From positions 62,001 through 126,000 of the forward strand of contig JALCMG010000001.1 in NCBI GenBank assembly GCA_022648325.1: a stretch of DNA of 64,000 nt. The letters are read 5' to 3'. Below the pieces are notes generated by a model that ran no database searches, was not told the DNA's origin, and saw nothing but the letters and a program-made list of their open reading frames with translations. The translations under genes were made by a program, and so were the position numbers. Source of the DNA: Olsenella sp. GTDB taxonomy: Bacteria; Actinomycetota; Coriobacteriia; Coriobacteriales; Atopobiaceae. Positions within the stretch are counted from its first letter, which is position 1, and every line of letters starts with the position of its first letter. This document shows, one piece after another, positions 18,877-27,201 of the stretch.

Positions 18877-19842
18877 TTAGAAAAGGGTGTGGCGCGGGTC
18901 GCTGAAGAATTCATATAGGTCACGTCGAGCGTCGAGTTGCGCATCTGTAAGACCACGCTCCCTAAGGTCAAACCTCTTGTTGAGCATCCACATGAAGTTC
19001 TGGAAGTACTCGAAAGAGCTGAGCTGTCCTGGCGTAGCCGACATCGTCTTGATGCCTGAGACTTCCAGGATATTCCTGCGCTTCTGAGTGTGGTCTAGTC
19101 GGTAGCGCCCCGTGTGGTACTGCTCGCTGTCATATTCCACGTCGCCGCGTGCGCTGGGGATATATACGTCGCAGTAGAAGCTATCGGTACCCGCAAACTC
19201 CCACAGGCGCTCGGGGACCTTGACCTCTTGGTTTGCGACTACGTGACGAATCCCCCTCCCGCCTTCTGACTTTGGAAGGACAAGGGCACTGCAGAGCATG
19301 ATTTCCTTAGGCGACGCCGCACGCCCAACGACATAACGCAGCGCCCGGCGTGCCTGCTTTACGCCATAGGCTCCTGGGGCTTGGTCGAGGAAACCCGCAA
19401 TCGACTCAGGCGTTGTGAGCGCGTCATGCTGACCCGTGTATCCGCGACCAGAATCGCCAATAGAGAAGAGGCCGCACAGGTAGTCGCCGATTTCCACGGT
19501 CTCCCGCAATGATTTTCCAGCCGCCATCTGCAAAAACGTGAATTCGGGGGAACTCACGAGATTGGAGCCGAAGAGCTCATAGAACGAACCCGGTGGTAAC
19601 ACGCCGCTCCATCGGTGCGTCACCAGGCTTCGCTGATTACGCACCGAATCGGAATCGCACACCAAAACGTGTAACGGTCGTCTCTCAGAGTAGTCAAAGG
19701 GCAGCGCATCACCGCGCACCTCGCGCATGTTGGCGCTTGAAAACGAAAGGCTCTGGCAGGGGCTCACAGACGGGACCGCCTCGTTAGAGGTCTTGGTCAG
19801 CCAATATCTCAAAGCAGATTCATGGCACAGAACGATGCTCAT
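18877..19842 (-). CDS. AbiEi/DUF559-like protein with a putative PD-(D/E)XK nuclease domain
   Basis: A 321-residue protein whose central part (LVSSPEFTFLQMAA, then EIGDYLCGLFS) resembles the AbiEi-type domain that precedes DUF559 nucleases in many actinobacteria. Residues ~230-290 show a plausible nuclease core: Asp in YCDVYIP, then VEYDSEQYH, a basic helix DHTQKRR and a final strand GIKTMSA. That pattern parallels the D-x(n)-E-x-D-G-x-x-H core of DUF559/Vsr-like folds. ATG 19842 was preferred to an upstream start at 19890. Base composition is lower in G+C than its neighbours. It is the only gene between the two 159-bp inverted repeats. A role in defence or mobility is inference; no partner gene is adjacent. 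Confidence 0.55.
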   Translation of the reverse strand: MSIVLCHESALRYWLTKTSNEAVPSVSPCQSLSFSSANMREVRGDALPFDYSERRPLHVLVCDSDSVRNQRSLVTHRWSGVLPPGSFYELFGSNLVSSPEFTFLQMAAGKSLRETVEIGDYLCGLFSIGDSGRGYTGQHDALTTPESIAGFLDQAPGAYGVKQARRALRYVVGRAASPKEIMLCSALVLPKSEGGRGIRHVVANQEVKVPERLWEFAGTDSFYCDVYIPSARGDVEYDSEQYHTGRYRLDHTQKRRNILEVSGIKTMSATPGQLSSFEYFQNFMWMLNKRFDLRERGLTDAQLDARRDLYEFFSDPRHTLF

Positions 19843-20090
19843 CTCAACCCCCTCCACGTTTGTTGGCTGAGAATAGCGCGCAGAGGCCAAGCACGTGTTT
19901 GAACGCTTGCATCAAACTGACGCCGCAGGTGGCGGGAGAGAATCGTCGTGACGATAGTGTGAATGCCAAGATAGTTTACGTGCGAAGGAAGTTCAGAAAG
20001 TTCGCAAGAGAACCTGCCAGCATCACAGGCAACGCCTACGGGTGTCTTTTTCCCTGGGCTCTGGGACTGCCCCTGGGGCTGTCGTTTCCA

Positions 20091-20249
20091 AAATGACGGT
20101 TGGTGGCAGTTTTCGGCAAAACCCTTATGTGGTACCGGCGAAGTTACAAATCGCTGACCTGCGGTTTCCCGGGACACAAGACATCCGATACTCCGAGGGT
20201 TCCCGTTAAACTGCCACCAACCGTAAAAACGTGCCATGAAGCACGCTCT
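20091..20249. repeat. 159-bp perfect inverted repeat, right arm (palindromic element copy C)
   Basis: Exact reverse complement of 18669-18827, ending 3 bp from the stop codon of murB (20253). The palindromic part carries ACCTGCGG at 20157-20164. The stretch 19843-20090 upstream of the nuclease gene holds no coding frame; its promoter should be here but no good hexamer pair was recognised. Confidence 0.95.
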
Positions 20250-20252
20250 ACC

Positions 20253-21188
20253 CTATCCCAGGAAGCGGACCTCGGGCTCGAGGCGCACGCCAAACTGGCG
20301 CTCGACCTCGTCCTGCACGTGAGCGATAACCGCGCGTACGTCCGCAGCGGTAGCGCCACCCAGGTTCACGACAAAGCCCGCGTGCTTCTTCGAGACAGCT
20401 GCCCCACCAACTTGGTATCCGCGAAGGCCCGCGTCGGTCACAAGCTTGCCCACGAAGTACCCCTCGGGACGCTTGAACGTAGAGCCAGCGCTGGGAAGCT
20501 CAAGCGGCTGCTTCTCCTCGCGCCGACGCGTGAGATCGTCCATCGTCTCGCGAATCTTCTCTGGATCACCGCGATCAAGGTCAAAGGTCGCAGAGAGCAC
20601 AACCATGCCCTCATCGGCAATTCGACTGTGACGGTACCCCAGGTCAAGCTCTTCGGTAGGTATGGTCTCTTCGTGGCCGTCCTGGTGGAGAACGTGCACG
20701 CTCTTGAGGATGTCAGCCATGCAGCCACCGTACGCACCGGCGTTCATGAAGCAGGCGCCGCCAATGGAGCCAGGAATTCCACATGCAAACTCAAGCCCAG
20801 AAAGGCCCAGCTCACAAGCCATCTCGGAGGCCTCGCGCAGAGTTATGCCGGCCTGGCACCGCATCTCGTCGTCATCGACGCTCACGCCCACGAGACCGTC
20901 GGCCACGGCAACGATCACGCCACGGTACCCCTCGTCGGCCACGAGAAGATCCGAGCCACGGCCCAGCACAAAGTGGGGCACGCCCGCCTGCTCGCAAGCG
21001 TCAATAACATCGTGGACCTCGTCAAAGTCCTCAGGAATCACAAAGAGGTCGGCGGGACCGCCAATCTTGAACGACGTGTGCTCGCTCATGGGCTCGTTCA
21101 CAAGGACGTTGTCCTCGCCGACAATCGAGCGAAGCTTCCAGGCGAGCGGCTGCAAGTGGTCGTCGCCGGTACTGCCACTTTCTGACAT
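20253..21188 (-). CDS. murB: UDP-N-acetylenolpyruvoylglucosamine reductase
   Basis: MurB reduces UDP-GlcNAc-enolpyruvate to UDP-MurNAc with NADPH in cytoplasmic peptidoglycan synthesis. The 311-residue protein has the FAD-binding motifs HTSFKIGGPADLF and GRGSDLLVADEGY, the catalytic-region ACGIPGSIGGACFMNAGAYG, and the C-terminal AGSTFKRPEGYFVGKLVTDA with the catalytic Ser and the closing conserved Glu region (RLEPEVRFLG). ATG 21188 fits the homology start; the in-frame start at 21221 adds 11 basic residues and is less likely. Monocistronic, with repeat copy C immediately downstream. Confidence 0.95.
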   Translation of the reverse strand: MSESGSTGDDHLQPLAWKLRSIVGEDNVLVNEPMSEHTSFKIGGPADLFVIPEDFDEVHDVIDACEQAGVPHFVLGRGSDLLVADEGYRGVIVAVADGLVGVSVDDDEMRCQAGITLREASEMACELGLSGLEFACGIPGSIGGACFMNAGAYGGCMADILKSVHVLHQDGHEETIPTEELDLGYRHSRIADEGMVVLSATFDLDRGDPEKIRETMDDLTRRREEKQPLELPSAGSTFKRPEGYFVGKLVTDAGLRGYQVGGAAVSKKHAGFVVNLGGATAADVRAVIAHVQDEVERQFGVRLEPEVRFLG

Positions 21189-21239
21189 CTTGCTCCTCAG
21201 TTTGGGTTTTGCGCGCTGCATGCACGCACTTGGCTCTTG

Positions 21240-21248
21240 AGTATAGCA
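21240..21248 (-). promoter_or_regulatory. Extended -10 promoter for murB
   Basis: On the minus strand TGCTATACT forms an extended -10 box 52 nt upstream of the murB start. No strong -35 is needed for this class. Confidence 0.45.
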
Positions 21249-21334
21249 AGGTGGGCTACGATGCTGGATATTGTGCGCAGGCCTTCATCCTGCGCTTACA
21301 CTCCCGACACCACAAGCACGGAAGGCCGTTCCGC

Positions 21335-22318
21335 ATGTCATTCCAAAAGCGCTGGCTGCCCATCCTCCTCGCAGGGATCTTCGTCGTTGCCATGGTTGGC
21401 GCCTCGGTGCTCGTAGGCTCGCCCGAGGTCCTCTTCCCCGAGATGACCGCCATCCTCTGTGGCGCGTGGATCCAGCCCAAGCAGGCCTGGAACGTCAACC
21501 GGCCGCGCATGCTCGTGCTCATGACCACCGGCGCCGTCTTTGGCCTGGTCATGAACCTCGCCTTCCCCGGCATCCCGCTGCCCGTCCGCGCGGTCATCGG
21601 CTACGCCTTCTGCGCCCTGTGCATGAACATCGCCGGCGCCGACATGACCCCCATGCTCTCGGCGGCCATCCTGCCCATGCTCCTGGGCACCGACTCCTGG
21701 ATCTACCCCGCGGCCGTCTTCGTGCTGGTTGCCCTCGTCGAGGTGGGCCAGGTTGCGCTTGAGCGCGTGGGCCTGCGCGAGCCAATCGAGTACCAGCCCT
21801 TCCGTCTCCCCGCAGAGCAGGCTCTTGCCTCCTGGGCCCGCCGACTGGGCGTCTTCGCGCTGTTCGCAGTGCCCGCCTACGCCACCGGCAACCTCTTCCT
21901 CGCGGTTCCGCCGCTGCTCGTGGCCTACACCGAGCTCACCCGCCCCGACTTCACGCTGCGTCTGCGCCCGTGGCGGGCCTGGGCGGTGCTCGCCATCGCG
22001 GGTGTCATTGGCACGCTGGCGAGAGATGCCGTGGGCATGCTCGGCGCGCCCAGCCCTCTCGTGGCCGCGTTTGCCTTTGCGGCGCTGGTGCTTGCCTGGA
22101 ACGGTCTGCGCACCTGGATGCCGCCAGCGGGCGCCGTGGTGCTTCTCGCCTTTCTTGTGCCCTGGTCAAGCCCCTGGATCTATGCCGTGGAGGTCACACT
22201 GGGTGCTGCGGTGTGGGTGTGCGCCGCGCTCGTCCTCTTCCCGGGCATTCGTCCCACGTTTGCCGACAAGGACAAGGGCTCCATCTCCGACGCTCCCCAG
22301 GAGAGCGCCCAGGCATAG
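21335..22318 (+). CDS. Multi-pass membrane protein of unknown function
   Basis: A 327-residue protein with roughly nine to ten hydrophobic segments spread evenly from residue 8 (WLPILLAGIFVVAMVGASVL) to ~305, ending in a short charged tail. Short cytoplasmic loops include WIQPKQAWNVNRPRML and TELTRPDFTLRLRPWRAW, somewhat reminiscent of FUSC/HPP-type aromatic exporter-like proteins. The resemblance is too weak for a name. ATG 21335 follows GGAAGG at 21321 and was chosen over an upstream in-frame start at 21209 that lies in the murB promoter. It precedes the riboflavin transporter locus but has its own transcript because a separate promoter and riboswitch follow. Confidence 0.7.
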   Translation: MSFQKRWLPILLAGIFVVAMVGASVLVGSPEVLFPEMTAILCGAWIQPKQAWNVNRPRMLVLMTTGAVFGLVMNLAFPGIPLPVRAVIGYAFCALCMNIAGADMTPMLSAAILPMLLGTDSWIYPAAVFVLVALVEVGQVALERVGLREPIEYQPFRLPAEQALASWARRLGVFALFAVPAYATGNLFLAVPPLLVAYTELTRPDFTLRLRPWRAWAVLAIAGVIGTLARDAVGMLGAPSPLVAAFAFAALVLAWNGLRTWMPPAGAVVLLAFLVPWSSPWIYAVEVTLGAAVWVCAALVLFPGIRPTFADKDKGSISDAPQESAQA

Positions 22319-22339
22319 CCCCTGCGGCACGCATGCCGC

Positions 22340-22367
22340 TTGCAAGCTCCTTCGCAAGTGCTATAGT
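22340..22367 (+). promoter_or_regulatory. Promoter of the riboflavin transporter operon
   Basis: TTGCAA, a 16-bp spacer and TATAGT lie directly before the FMN riboswitch, so the transcript would start at about 22374. Confidence 0.6.
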
Positions 22368-22377
22368 TCCTCTGACA

Positions 22378-22502
22378 GTTTCAGGGCGGGGTGAGATTCC
22401 CCACTGGTGGTGACGCGCAACCGCGCGAAGTCCGCGACCCGCTAAAAAGGCGGTTGACCTGGTGAGATTCCAGGACCAACGGTTACAGTCCGGATGGAAG
22501 AA
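22378..22502 (+). promoter_or_regulatory. FMN riboswitch (RFN element)
   Basis: The conserved RFN segments appear in order: TTCAGGGCGGGGTGAGATTC, CCACTGGTGG, the variable GCGCAACCGCGCGAAG hairpin, TCCGCGACCCGC, TTGACCTGGTGAGATTCCAG and ACCAACGGTTACAGTCCGGA. It ends 15 nt before the ribU start, and the sequence AGAAACGGAGAAG that follows contains the ribosome-binding site. FMN binding therefore most likely blocks translation initiation rather than forming a terminator; no T-run hairpin was seen. Confidence 0.95.
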
Positions 22503-22516
22503 ACGGAGAAGCCACC

Positions 22517-23122
22517 ATGGCACCCACTTCATCGCGCAACGCAAGCCACTCCACGCACGAGGCCTCGGGCTGGGGCACCCGACGCATCGCGGTCACCGCG
22601 CTTCTCTGCGCCATGGCCGCCATCTGCACGCTGCTGCTTGAGTTCCCCATCCTGCCAGGCGTCACGTGGCTCAAGTACGACCCCTCGGGCATCGTTGCGC
22701 TCATCGCCGGCTTTGCTTTTGGGCCAGCCACGGGCGCCGTGGTCTCGGTCATCCCGTACCTCGTGCACGTAACCACGGCGAGCGGCGTCTACGGCATGAT
22801 CATGGCCGTACTGGCAACGTTCTCGCTGGTCATGCCCGCGTCCCTCATCTACCGACGCAACCGCACCATGCGCGGCGCGGTGCTCGGGCTGGTGACGGGC
22901 GGCGTGGTGTGCCTGGCGGCATGCATCGTGGGCAACCTCATCGTGACCCCCTTCTACACCGGCATGCCGCTCGACGCCGTTATTGCCCTCATCGTACCGG
23001 CGCTGCTGCCCTTCAACCTCATCAAGATTGCCATCAACTGCGCCGTCTTCGCCTTCATCATGAGGCCCGCCTTCAAGGCCATGGGCGTCGAGGTGCCGGG
23101 CAACGCGAAAGACGCCCGCTAG
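22517..23122 (+). CDS. ribU: ECF transporter S component, riboflavin (RibU)
   Basis: A 201-residue integral membrane protein with about six hydrophobic segments starting at residue ~24 (IAVTALLCAMAAICTLLL), the LKYDPSGIVALIAGFAFGP motif of RibU proteins in the loop after helix 1, and a short cytoplasmic tail. RibU binds riboflavin and docks with the EcfA-EcfA'-EcfT energising module. The FMN riboswitch directly upstream supports the substrate. The stop TAG (23120-23122) is followed without a gap by the ATG of the ATPase gene, implying coupled translation. Confidence 0.93.
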   Translation: MAPTSSRNASHSTHEASGWGTRRIAVTALLCAMAAICTLLLEFPILPGVTWLKYDPSGIVALIAGFAFGPATGAVVSVIPYLVHVTTASGVYGMIMAVLATFSLVMPASLIYRRNRTMRGAVLGLVTGGVVCLAACIVGNLIVTPFYTGMPLDAVIALIVPALLPFNLIKIAINCAVFAFIMRPAFKAMGVEVPGNAKDAR

Positions 23123-24967
23123 ATGCCACAGGAGGCCGCAGAGAACAGCGCCGCAGGCGCGGACACCATCGTCTCGCTCGCACACGTGACGCTTACGTAC
23201 GATGACGTGCGGGCACTCGATAACGTGTCGCTGGAGGTGCGCCGTGGAGAGCGCCTCTGCGTCCTGGGTGCCAACGGTTCGGGAAAGTCGACGCTTGCCT
23301 CGGTTGTCTGCGGGCTTCTCGCACCAGACTCGGGCGAAGTCACGCTTGTGGGCGAGAAGGTCTTCGCCAACGGTGCCGCAGACTTTGACGCCTACCGCCG
23401 GGCGCGGCGCAAGCTGGGGCTGGTCTTCCAGAACCCGGAGGACCAGATCGTGACCAGCGTGGTCGAGGAGGACGTTGCCTTTGGCCCCGAGAACCTGGGA
23501 CTCCCGCCCGAGCGAATCGAGCATCTCGTCCGCCGCGAGCTGCGCCGCGTTGCCATGGAGCGCTACGCCAAGGCAGACCCGGCGCGACTCTCCGGCGGGC
23601 AGCGCCAGCGCGTGACCATCGCTGGCGCGCTTGCCATGGAACCCCGCGTGCTGGTGCTCGACGAGCCCTCGTCCTCGCTCGACGTACGCGGGCGGCGCTC
23701 TGTCATGAAGGTGGTCGAGAAGCTCCGTGGCGTGGGATGCACCGTCATCCACGTGACCCACTTCATGGACGAGGCGCTCGCCGCAGACCGCGTGGTGGTG
23801 CTCGACCACGGGTGCATAGCCCTGGCAGGAACGCCGCGGGAGGTCTTCTCGCACGTAGAGGAGGTGCGCGGGCTTGGCCTCGAGGAGCCCTTTGCGGGAA
23901 TCCTCTCCTCGCAGCTGCGCGAGCGCGGGCTGGACGTCACCTGGACCTGCGACGAAGATGTCCTTCTCGCCGATCTGTCGAGAAGGACGTACGGCGTGAG
24001 CGCCGCGGCCGTCATCGCACCAGCAGCCGCCGCTCCTGCCGCAGCGCCCGTTGTGCACGTCGGGAGCGTGCACTTCTCCTACGAGCAGTCTCGCCGGCGG
24101 CGTCGAGCGAGTGCCGTGCCAGCCGCGCTAGACGGCGTGACGATCGATGTCCCGCGCGGGTTGCACATGGTGCTCGTGGGGCAGACGGGCTCCGGCAAGT
24201 CAACGCTCCTGCGCCTCATCGCGGCGCTCGAGGTGCCTGACCAGGGAAGCATCGAGGTCGACGGCATCCCCACGGCAGACCGTCGGCGCAGACGCCAGCT
24301 TCATGGCCGCGTGGGCTACGTGATGCAGCGCCCCGAGCGGCAGCTCTTCGCCGAGACCGTGGCGCAGGACGTGGCCTATGGCCCCACCAACCTTGGGCTT
24401 TCCCCCAACGAAGTCGACGCGCGTGTGAGGCGTGCGCTTGACCTGGTGGGTCTTGCGGGCAAGGATGGCGCGTCGCCCTTCCAGCTCTCCGGTGGGCAGC
24501 AGCGGCTCTGCGCGCTTGCCGGCATCCTGGCCATGGAGCCGGGCATTCTCGTACTGGACGAGCCGACCGCCGGCCTTGACCCACGTGGCCGTCGCAACCT
24601 GCGCCGCATCCTCGACAGCCTGAACGACGCTGGCACGGCGCTCGTCGAGGTCACGCACGCCATGGAGGACGCCGCTCGCGCAGACCTCGTGGTTGTGCTC
24701 GACGGCGGACGCGTTGCGCTCGAGGGCACGCCGGCGGAGGTCTTCTCACCAGACAACGCGGAGAAGCTCCACGACATGGGGCTGGGCATCCCCCAGTCGC
24801 TCGCGTTCGCACTGGCCGTCGAGGAGGCCGGGGGCGCCCACCTTGGCAACCCGCTCACCAACGAGGCCCTGGCAGACGCCATCGTCCGCGCGGCTGGCGC
24901 GGCCGACAAGCCCAGCGCTCCTTGCGCGGCCGGTACGCCCGTAACAGCCGACGGGAGGGACGAGTAG
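23123..24967 (+). CDS. Fused double ATPase of the ECF transporter (EcfA-EcfA')
   Basis: One 614-residue chain carries two complete ABC ATPase domains, usually two separate proteins. Domain 1 (residues ~12-270) has Walker A GANGSGKST, signature LSGGQRQR and Walker B LVLDEPSSSLD. Domain 2 (~310-560) has GQTGSGKST, LSGGQQRL and LVLDEPTAGLD. A linker with an Ala/Pro-rich segment (AAAPAAAPVVHV) joins them. The Q-loop segments (FQNPEDQIVT, MQRPERQLFAETV) fit ECF ATPases. It energises EcfT and S-components in the membrane. Immediate adjacency to ribU and ecfT makes a self-contained riboflavin importer, though a shared module for other S-components cannot be excluded. Confidence 0.9.
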   Translation: MPQEAAENSAAGADTIVSLAHVTLTYDDVRALDNVSLEVRRGERLCVLGANGSGKSTLASVVCGLLAPDSGEVTLVGEKVFANGAADFDAYRRARRKLGLVFQNPEDQIVTSVVEEDVAFGPENLGLPPERIEHLVRRELRRVAMERYAKADPARLSGGQRQRVTIAGALAMEPRVLVLDEPSSSLDVRGRRSVMKVVEKLRGVGCTVIHVTHFMDEALAADRVVVLDHGCIALAGTPREVFSHVEEVRGLGLEEPFAGILSSQLRERGLDVTWTCDEDVLLADLSRRTYGVSAAAVIAPAAAAPAAAPVVHVGSVHFSYEQSRRRRRASAVPAALDGVTIDVPRGLHMVLVGQTGSGKSTLLRLIAALEVPDQGSIEVDGIPTADRRRRRQLHGRVGYVMQRPERQLFAETVAQDVAYGPTNLGLSPNEVDARVRRALDLVGLAGKDGASPFQLSGGQQRLCALAGILAMEPGILVLDEPTAGLDPRGRRNLRRILDSLNDAGTALVEVTHAMEDAARADLVVVLDGGRVALEGTPAEVFSPDNAEKLHDMGLGIPQSLAFALAVEEAGGAHLGNPLTNEALADAIVRAAGAADKPSAPCAAGTPVTADGRDE

Positions 24968-24969
24968 CC

Positions 24970-25764
24970 ATGGCACTTCGCATCTCCGTGGGCCAGTACT
25001 ACGCCGCCGACTCCCCCATCCACCGGCTCGACCCCCGCACCAAGGCAGCCTGCGCCCTGGCGCTCATAATCGCCACGTTCTTCGTGTACTCGCCGCTTGG
25101 GCTGGCAGCACTTGTGGCCTGCGTGCTCGCTCTGCTCGCGGCGGCGCGCGTCCCAGCGGGCGAGGTCCTCTCGTCCGTGCGGGGCGTGCTCTGGGTGCTT
25201 CTCGTGCTTGCGATCTTTAACCTGCTGCTCATCCGCGACGGCAACGTGCTTCTCGCCGCAGGACCCATCACGATAACCACGAGCGGCGCCTGGTCCGCCA
25301 TGTTCTACCCCGTGCGCGTGTTCTCGGCCATCGTTGTGGGGGCGTTGCTGCTGCTCACGACCACTCCCACGGAGCTGGGTGACGCCTTCGACGCCGTATG
25401 CTCGCCGCTCACGCGAGTAGGACTTCCCGGCCACGAGCTGGCCATGGTCTTCTCGCTCATGCTGCGTTTTATACCAACGCTGGCTAACGACGCCTCGGCC
25501 ATCGTGGATGCGCAGGTCGCACGAGGGAGCGAGGTGTCGCACGGCAGCCCGACCAGGCGCCTGCGCGCGGTGGGCTCGGTGCTCGTGGCGCTCATGGCAA
25601 GTTCGATGCACCATGCGGACGACCTCGCCCGTGCCCTCGACGCCCGATGCTATGAGAGCGGAGGGACGCGCTCGCACTGGCACCCGCTTCGCTTTGGCGC
25701 ACGTGATGCCGTGGCCTTCGCCGTGACCGCCGCCGTGGTAGCACTGCTCGTCGTTCTGGGATGA
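24970..25764 (+). CDS. ecfT: ECF transporter transmembrane component EcfT
   Basis: A 264-residue membrane protein with hydrophobic segments at residues ~27-70 and later, and the ATPase-coupling region characteristic of EcfT (the A-R-G pattern appears as VARGSEV and LDARCYESGG). It transmits ATP hydrolysis by the fused EcfA pair to the S-component. ATG 24970 lies two bases after the upstream stop, consistent with coupled expression. The TGA stop (25762-25764) is followed by a palindromic repeat of the TGAGACAA family. Confidence 0.9.
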   Translation: MALRISVGQYYAADSPIHRLDPRTKAACALALIIATFFVYSPLGLAALVACVLALLAAARVPAGEVLSSVRGVLWVLLVLAIFNLLLIRDGNVLLAAGPITITTSGAWSAMFYPVRVFSAIVVGALLLLTTTPTELGDAFDAVCSPLTRVGLPGHELAMVFSLMLRFIPTLANDASAIVDAQVARGSEVSHGSPTRRLRAVGSVLVALMASSMHHADDLARALDARCYESGGTRSHWHPLRFGARDAVAFAVTAAVVALLVVLG

Positions 25765-25773
25765 GACAAAGGA

Positions 25774-25806
25774 GATGAGACGAAGGGAGTTTCCCTTTGT
25801 CTCATC
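25774..25806. repeat. TGAGACAA-family palindrome 1
   Basis: GATGAGACGAAGGGA, loop GTT and TCCCTTTGTCTCATC pair over 15 bp with one G-T wobble. A partial copy (ATGAGACAAAGG) precedes it at 25761. It lies between the convergent ecfT and flavoprotein genes and overlaps the stop codon of the latter, so it may double as a bidirectional terminator. Confidence 0.9.
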
Positions 25807-26425
25807 GGATGAAGTTCATCCAGCTGCCACCTTCGACCTCTGGCGCAGGCACGCCGGCAGCGCGTCCCGCCTCGATGCTCTTGAGCAGCCATGCCATGTT
25901 GCGCCCCAGGTTTCGCATGGTCTTCATGCCCTCGATGTCCAGCACGGCCTCGCCGGTCTTGGCACCGTAGACCATGTTCCAGTACGAGGAGCCCACGGTG
26001 ATCATGTTGGCGATGCCAAAGTACTTGTTCATCACATCGAACGTCGAAGAGCAACCGCCACGGCGCGCCACGGTCACGCAGGCGCCGGGCTTAAAGGCAA
26101 ACTGGCCGCTCTCGCTGTAGAAGACGCGGTCGAGGAAGGACAGCACGCGCCCGGCGGGATGTGCGTAGTAGACGGGCGTGCCAAAGACAAAGCCATCCGC
26201 CTCTGCGGCCTTCGCGACGAACTCGTTCACGCCGTCGTCGTCAAAGACGCAACGGCCAAGCTTGGAGCACTTGCCACAGCTCACGCAATCGCGCGCAGGT
26301 GCGAGCGGCAGGTGGTAGACCTCGGAGTCTATGCCCTGCTTGGCAAGAGTGCGGCTCACCTCAGCCAGAGCGATACCGGTATTTCCCTCCGGGCTAATGC
26401 CTCCGTTAAGCATGAGGACCCTCAT
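25802..26425 (-). CDS. Flavodoxin-like NAD(P)H-dependent oxidoreductase with Cys cluster
   Basis: A 207-residue protein with the flavodoxin-fold start MRVLMLNGGISPEGNTG (FMN phosphate loop), followed by CVSCGKCSKLGRCVFDDD, a cysteine-rich insertion typical of iron-sulfur flavoproteins and related NADPH-dependent FMN reductases. GTPVYYAHPAGRVLSFLDR contacts FMN in the family. It probably reduces flavin or quinone-like acceptors. ATG 26425 was chosen because upstream in-frame residues belong to the palindrome that precedes it. Divergent from yfbR with a TGAGACAA palindrome between. Confidence 0.85.
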   Translation of the reverse strand: MRVLMLNGGISPEGNTGIALAEVSRTLAKQGIDSEVYHLPLAPARDCVSCGKCSKLGRCVFDDDGVNEFVAKAAEADGFVFGTPVYYAHPAGRVLSFLDRVFYSESGQFAFKPGACVTVARRGGCSSTFDVMNKYFGIANMITVGSSYWNMVYGAKTGEAVLDIEGMKTMRNLGRNMAWLLKSIEAGRAAGVPAPEVEGGSWMNFIR

Positions 26426-26440
26426 CTGCGCTCCCTCTCT

Positions 26441-26477
26441 CGAATGAGACAAGGGGACTGTCCCCTTGTCTCATTCG
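26441..26477. repeat. TGAGACAA-family palindrome 2
   Basis: A perfect 17-bp stem (CGAATGAGACAAGGGGA and complement) with loop CTG lies between two divergent start codons (26425 minus, 26508 plus). In this location it cannot serve as an ordinary terminator and would be transcribed in the 5' leader or overlap the promoters. Confidence 0.95.
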
Positions 26478-26507
26478 AGCGTACCATTCTTGGCGGGAGG
26501 GATTGCA

Positions 26508-27110
26508 ATGGCTGATCAGTCCACGTTCTTCGCTATCGTCTCGAGGATGAAATACATCGAGCGCTGGGCGCTCATGCGCAGCGCCCGTCCGGAGAACCTC
26601 TCGGAGCATTCGCTCGAGGTGGCGACCATCGCGCACTGCCTGGCTACGCTGGGCAACGTCCGCTACGGACGCACGCTCGATGCCGAGAAGACCGCACTCA
26701 TCGGCCTCTTCCACGACACAACCGAGATCGTGACGGGAGACATGCCCACGCCGGTGAAGTACGCCAACTGCGGCATACGCGACGCCTACAAGGACGTGGA
26801 GAGGAGCGCCGAGGACACCCTGCTCGATACGCTGCCGGCAGACCTGCGCCCCACGTACGAGGCAATCTTTAGAGGAGACCCCACAGACGAGAACGACGTC
26901 TACCTGCGTCAGCTTGTCAAGGCGGCCGACAAGATTTCCGCCCTCATCAAGTGCATCGACGAGGACCAGTCTGGCAATGCCGAGTTCAAGACCGCAGAGG
27001 AGAGCATCCGCGCAAAGGTCGACAAGATGGCGGCGCAGATGCCAGAGGTCGCGGACTTTGTCGCGGAGTTTCTTCCGAGCTACGGAAAGACCCTCGACCA
27101 GCTGCTCTAG
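26508..27110 (+). CDS. yfbR: HD-domain 5'-deoxynucleotidase (YfbR-like)
   Basis: A 200-residue HD hydrolase: metal-binding His in LSEHSLEVATIAHCLA, the HD pair in GLFHDTTEIVTGDMPTPVKY, and the distal Asp in VKAADKISALIKC match YfbR 5'-deoxyribonucleotidases, which dephosphorylate dNMPs in the cytoplasm. The length equals that of the E. coli enzyme. ATG 26508 follows GGGAGGG. It stands alone between a palindrome and a bidirectional terminator. Confidence 0.88.
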   Translation: MADQSTFFAIVSRMKYIERWALMRSARPENLSEHSLEVATIAHCLATLGNVRYGRTLDAEKTALIGLFHDTTEIVTGDMPTPVKYANCGIRDAYKDVERSAEDTLLDTLPADLRPTYEAIFRGDPTDENDVYLRQLVKAADKISALIKCIDEDQSGNAEFKTAEESIRAKVDKMAAQMPEVADFVAEFLPSYGKTLDQLL

Positions 27111-27150
27111 GGGCAGCTGACGCCGGGGCGCGGGCCACGCCGGGGCAAGA

Positions 27151-27187
27151 CGTTCCGGGGCGCGGGCCACGCCGCCGCCCCGGAACG
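27151..27187. terminator. Bidirectional terminator between yfbR and ade
   Basis: CGTTCCGGGGCG and CGCCCCGGAACG form a 12-bp perfect stem between convergent genes. A direct repeat (CGGGGCGCGGGCCACGCCG at ~27124 and ~27157) overlaps it. There is no T-run. Confidence 0.6.
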
Positions 27188-27201
27188 CGCGTCACTCTCG
27201 C

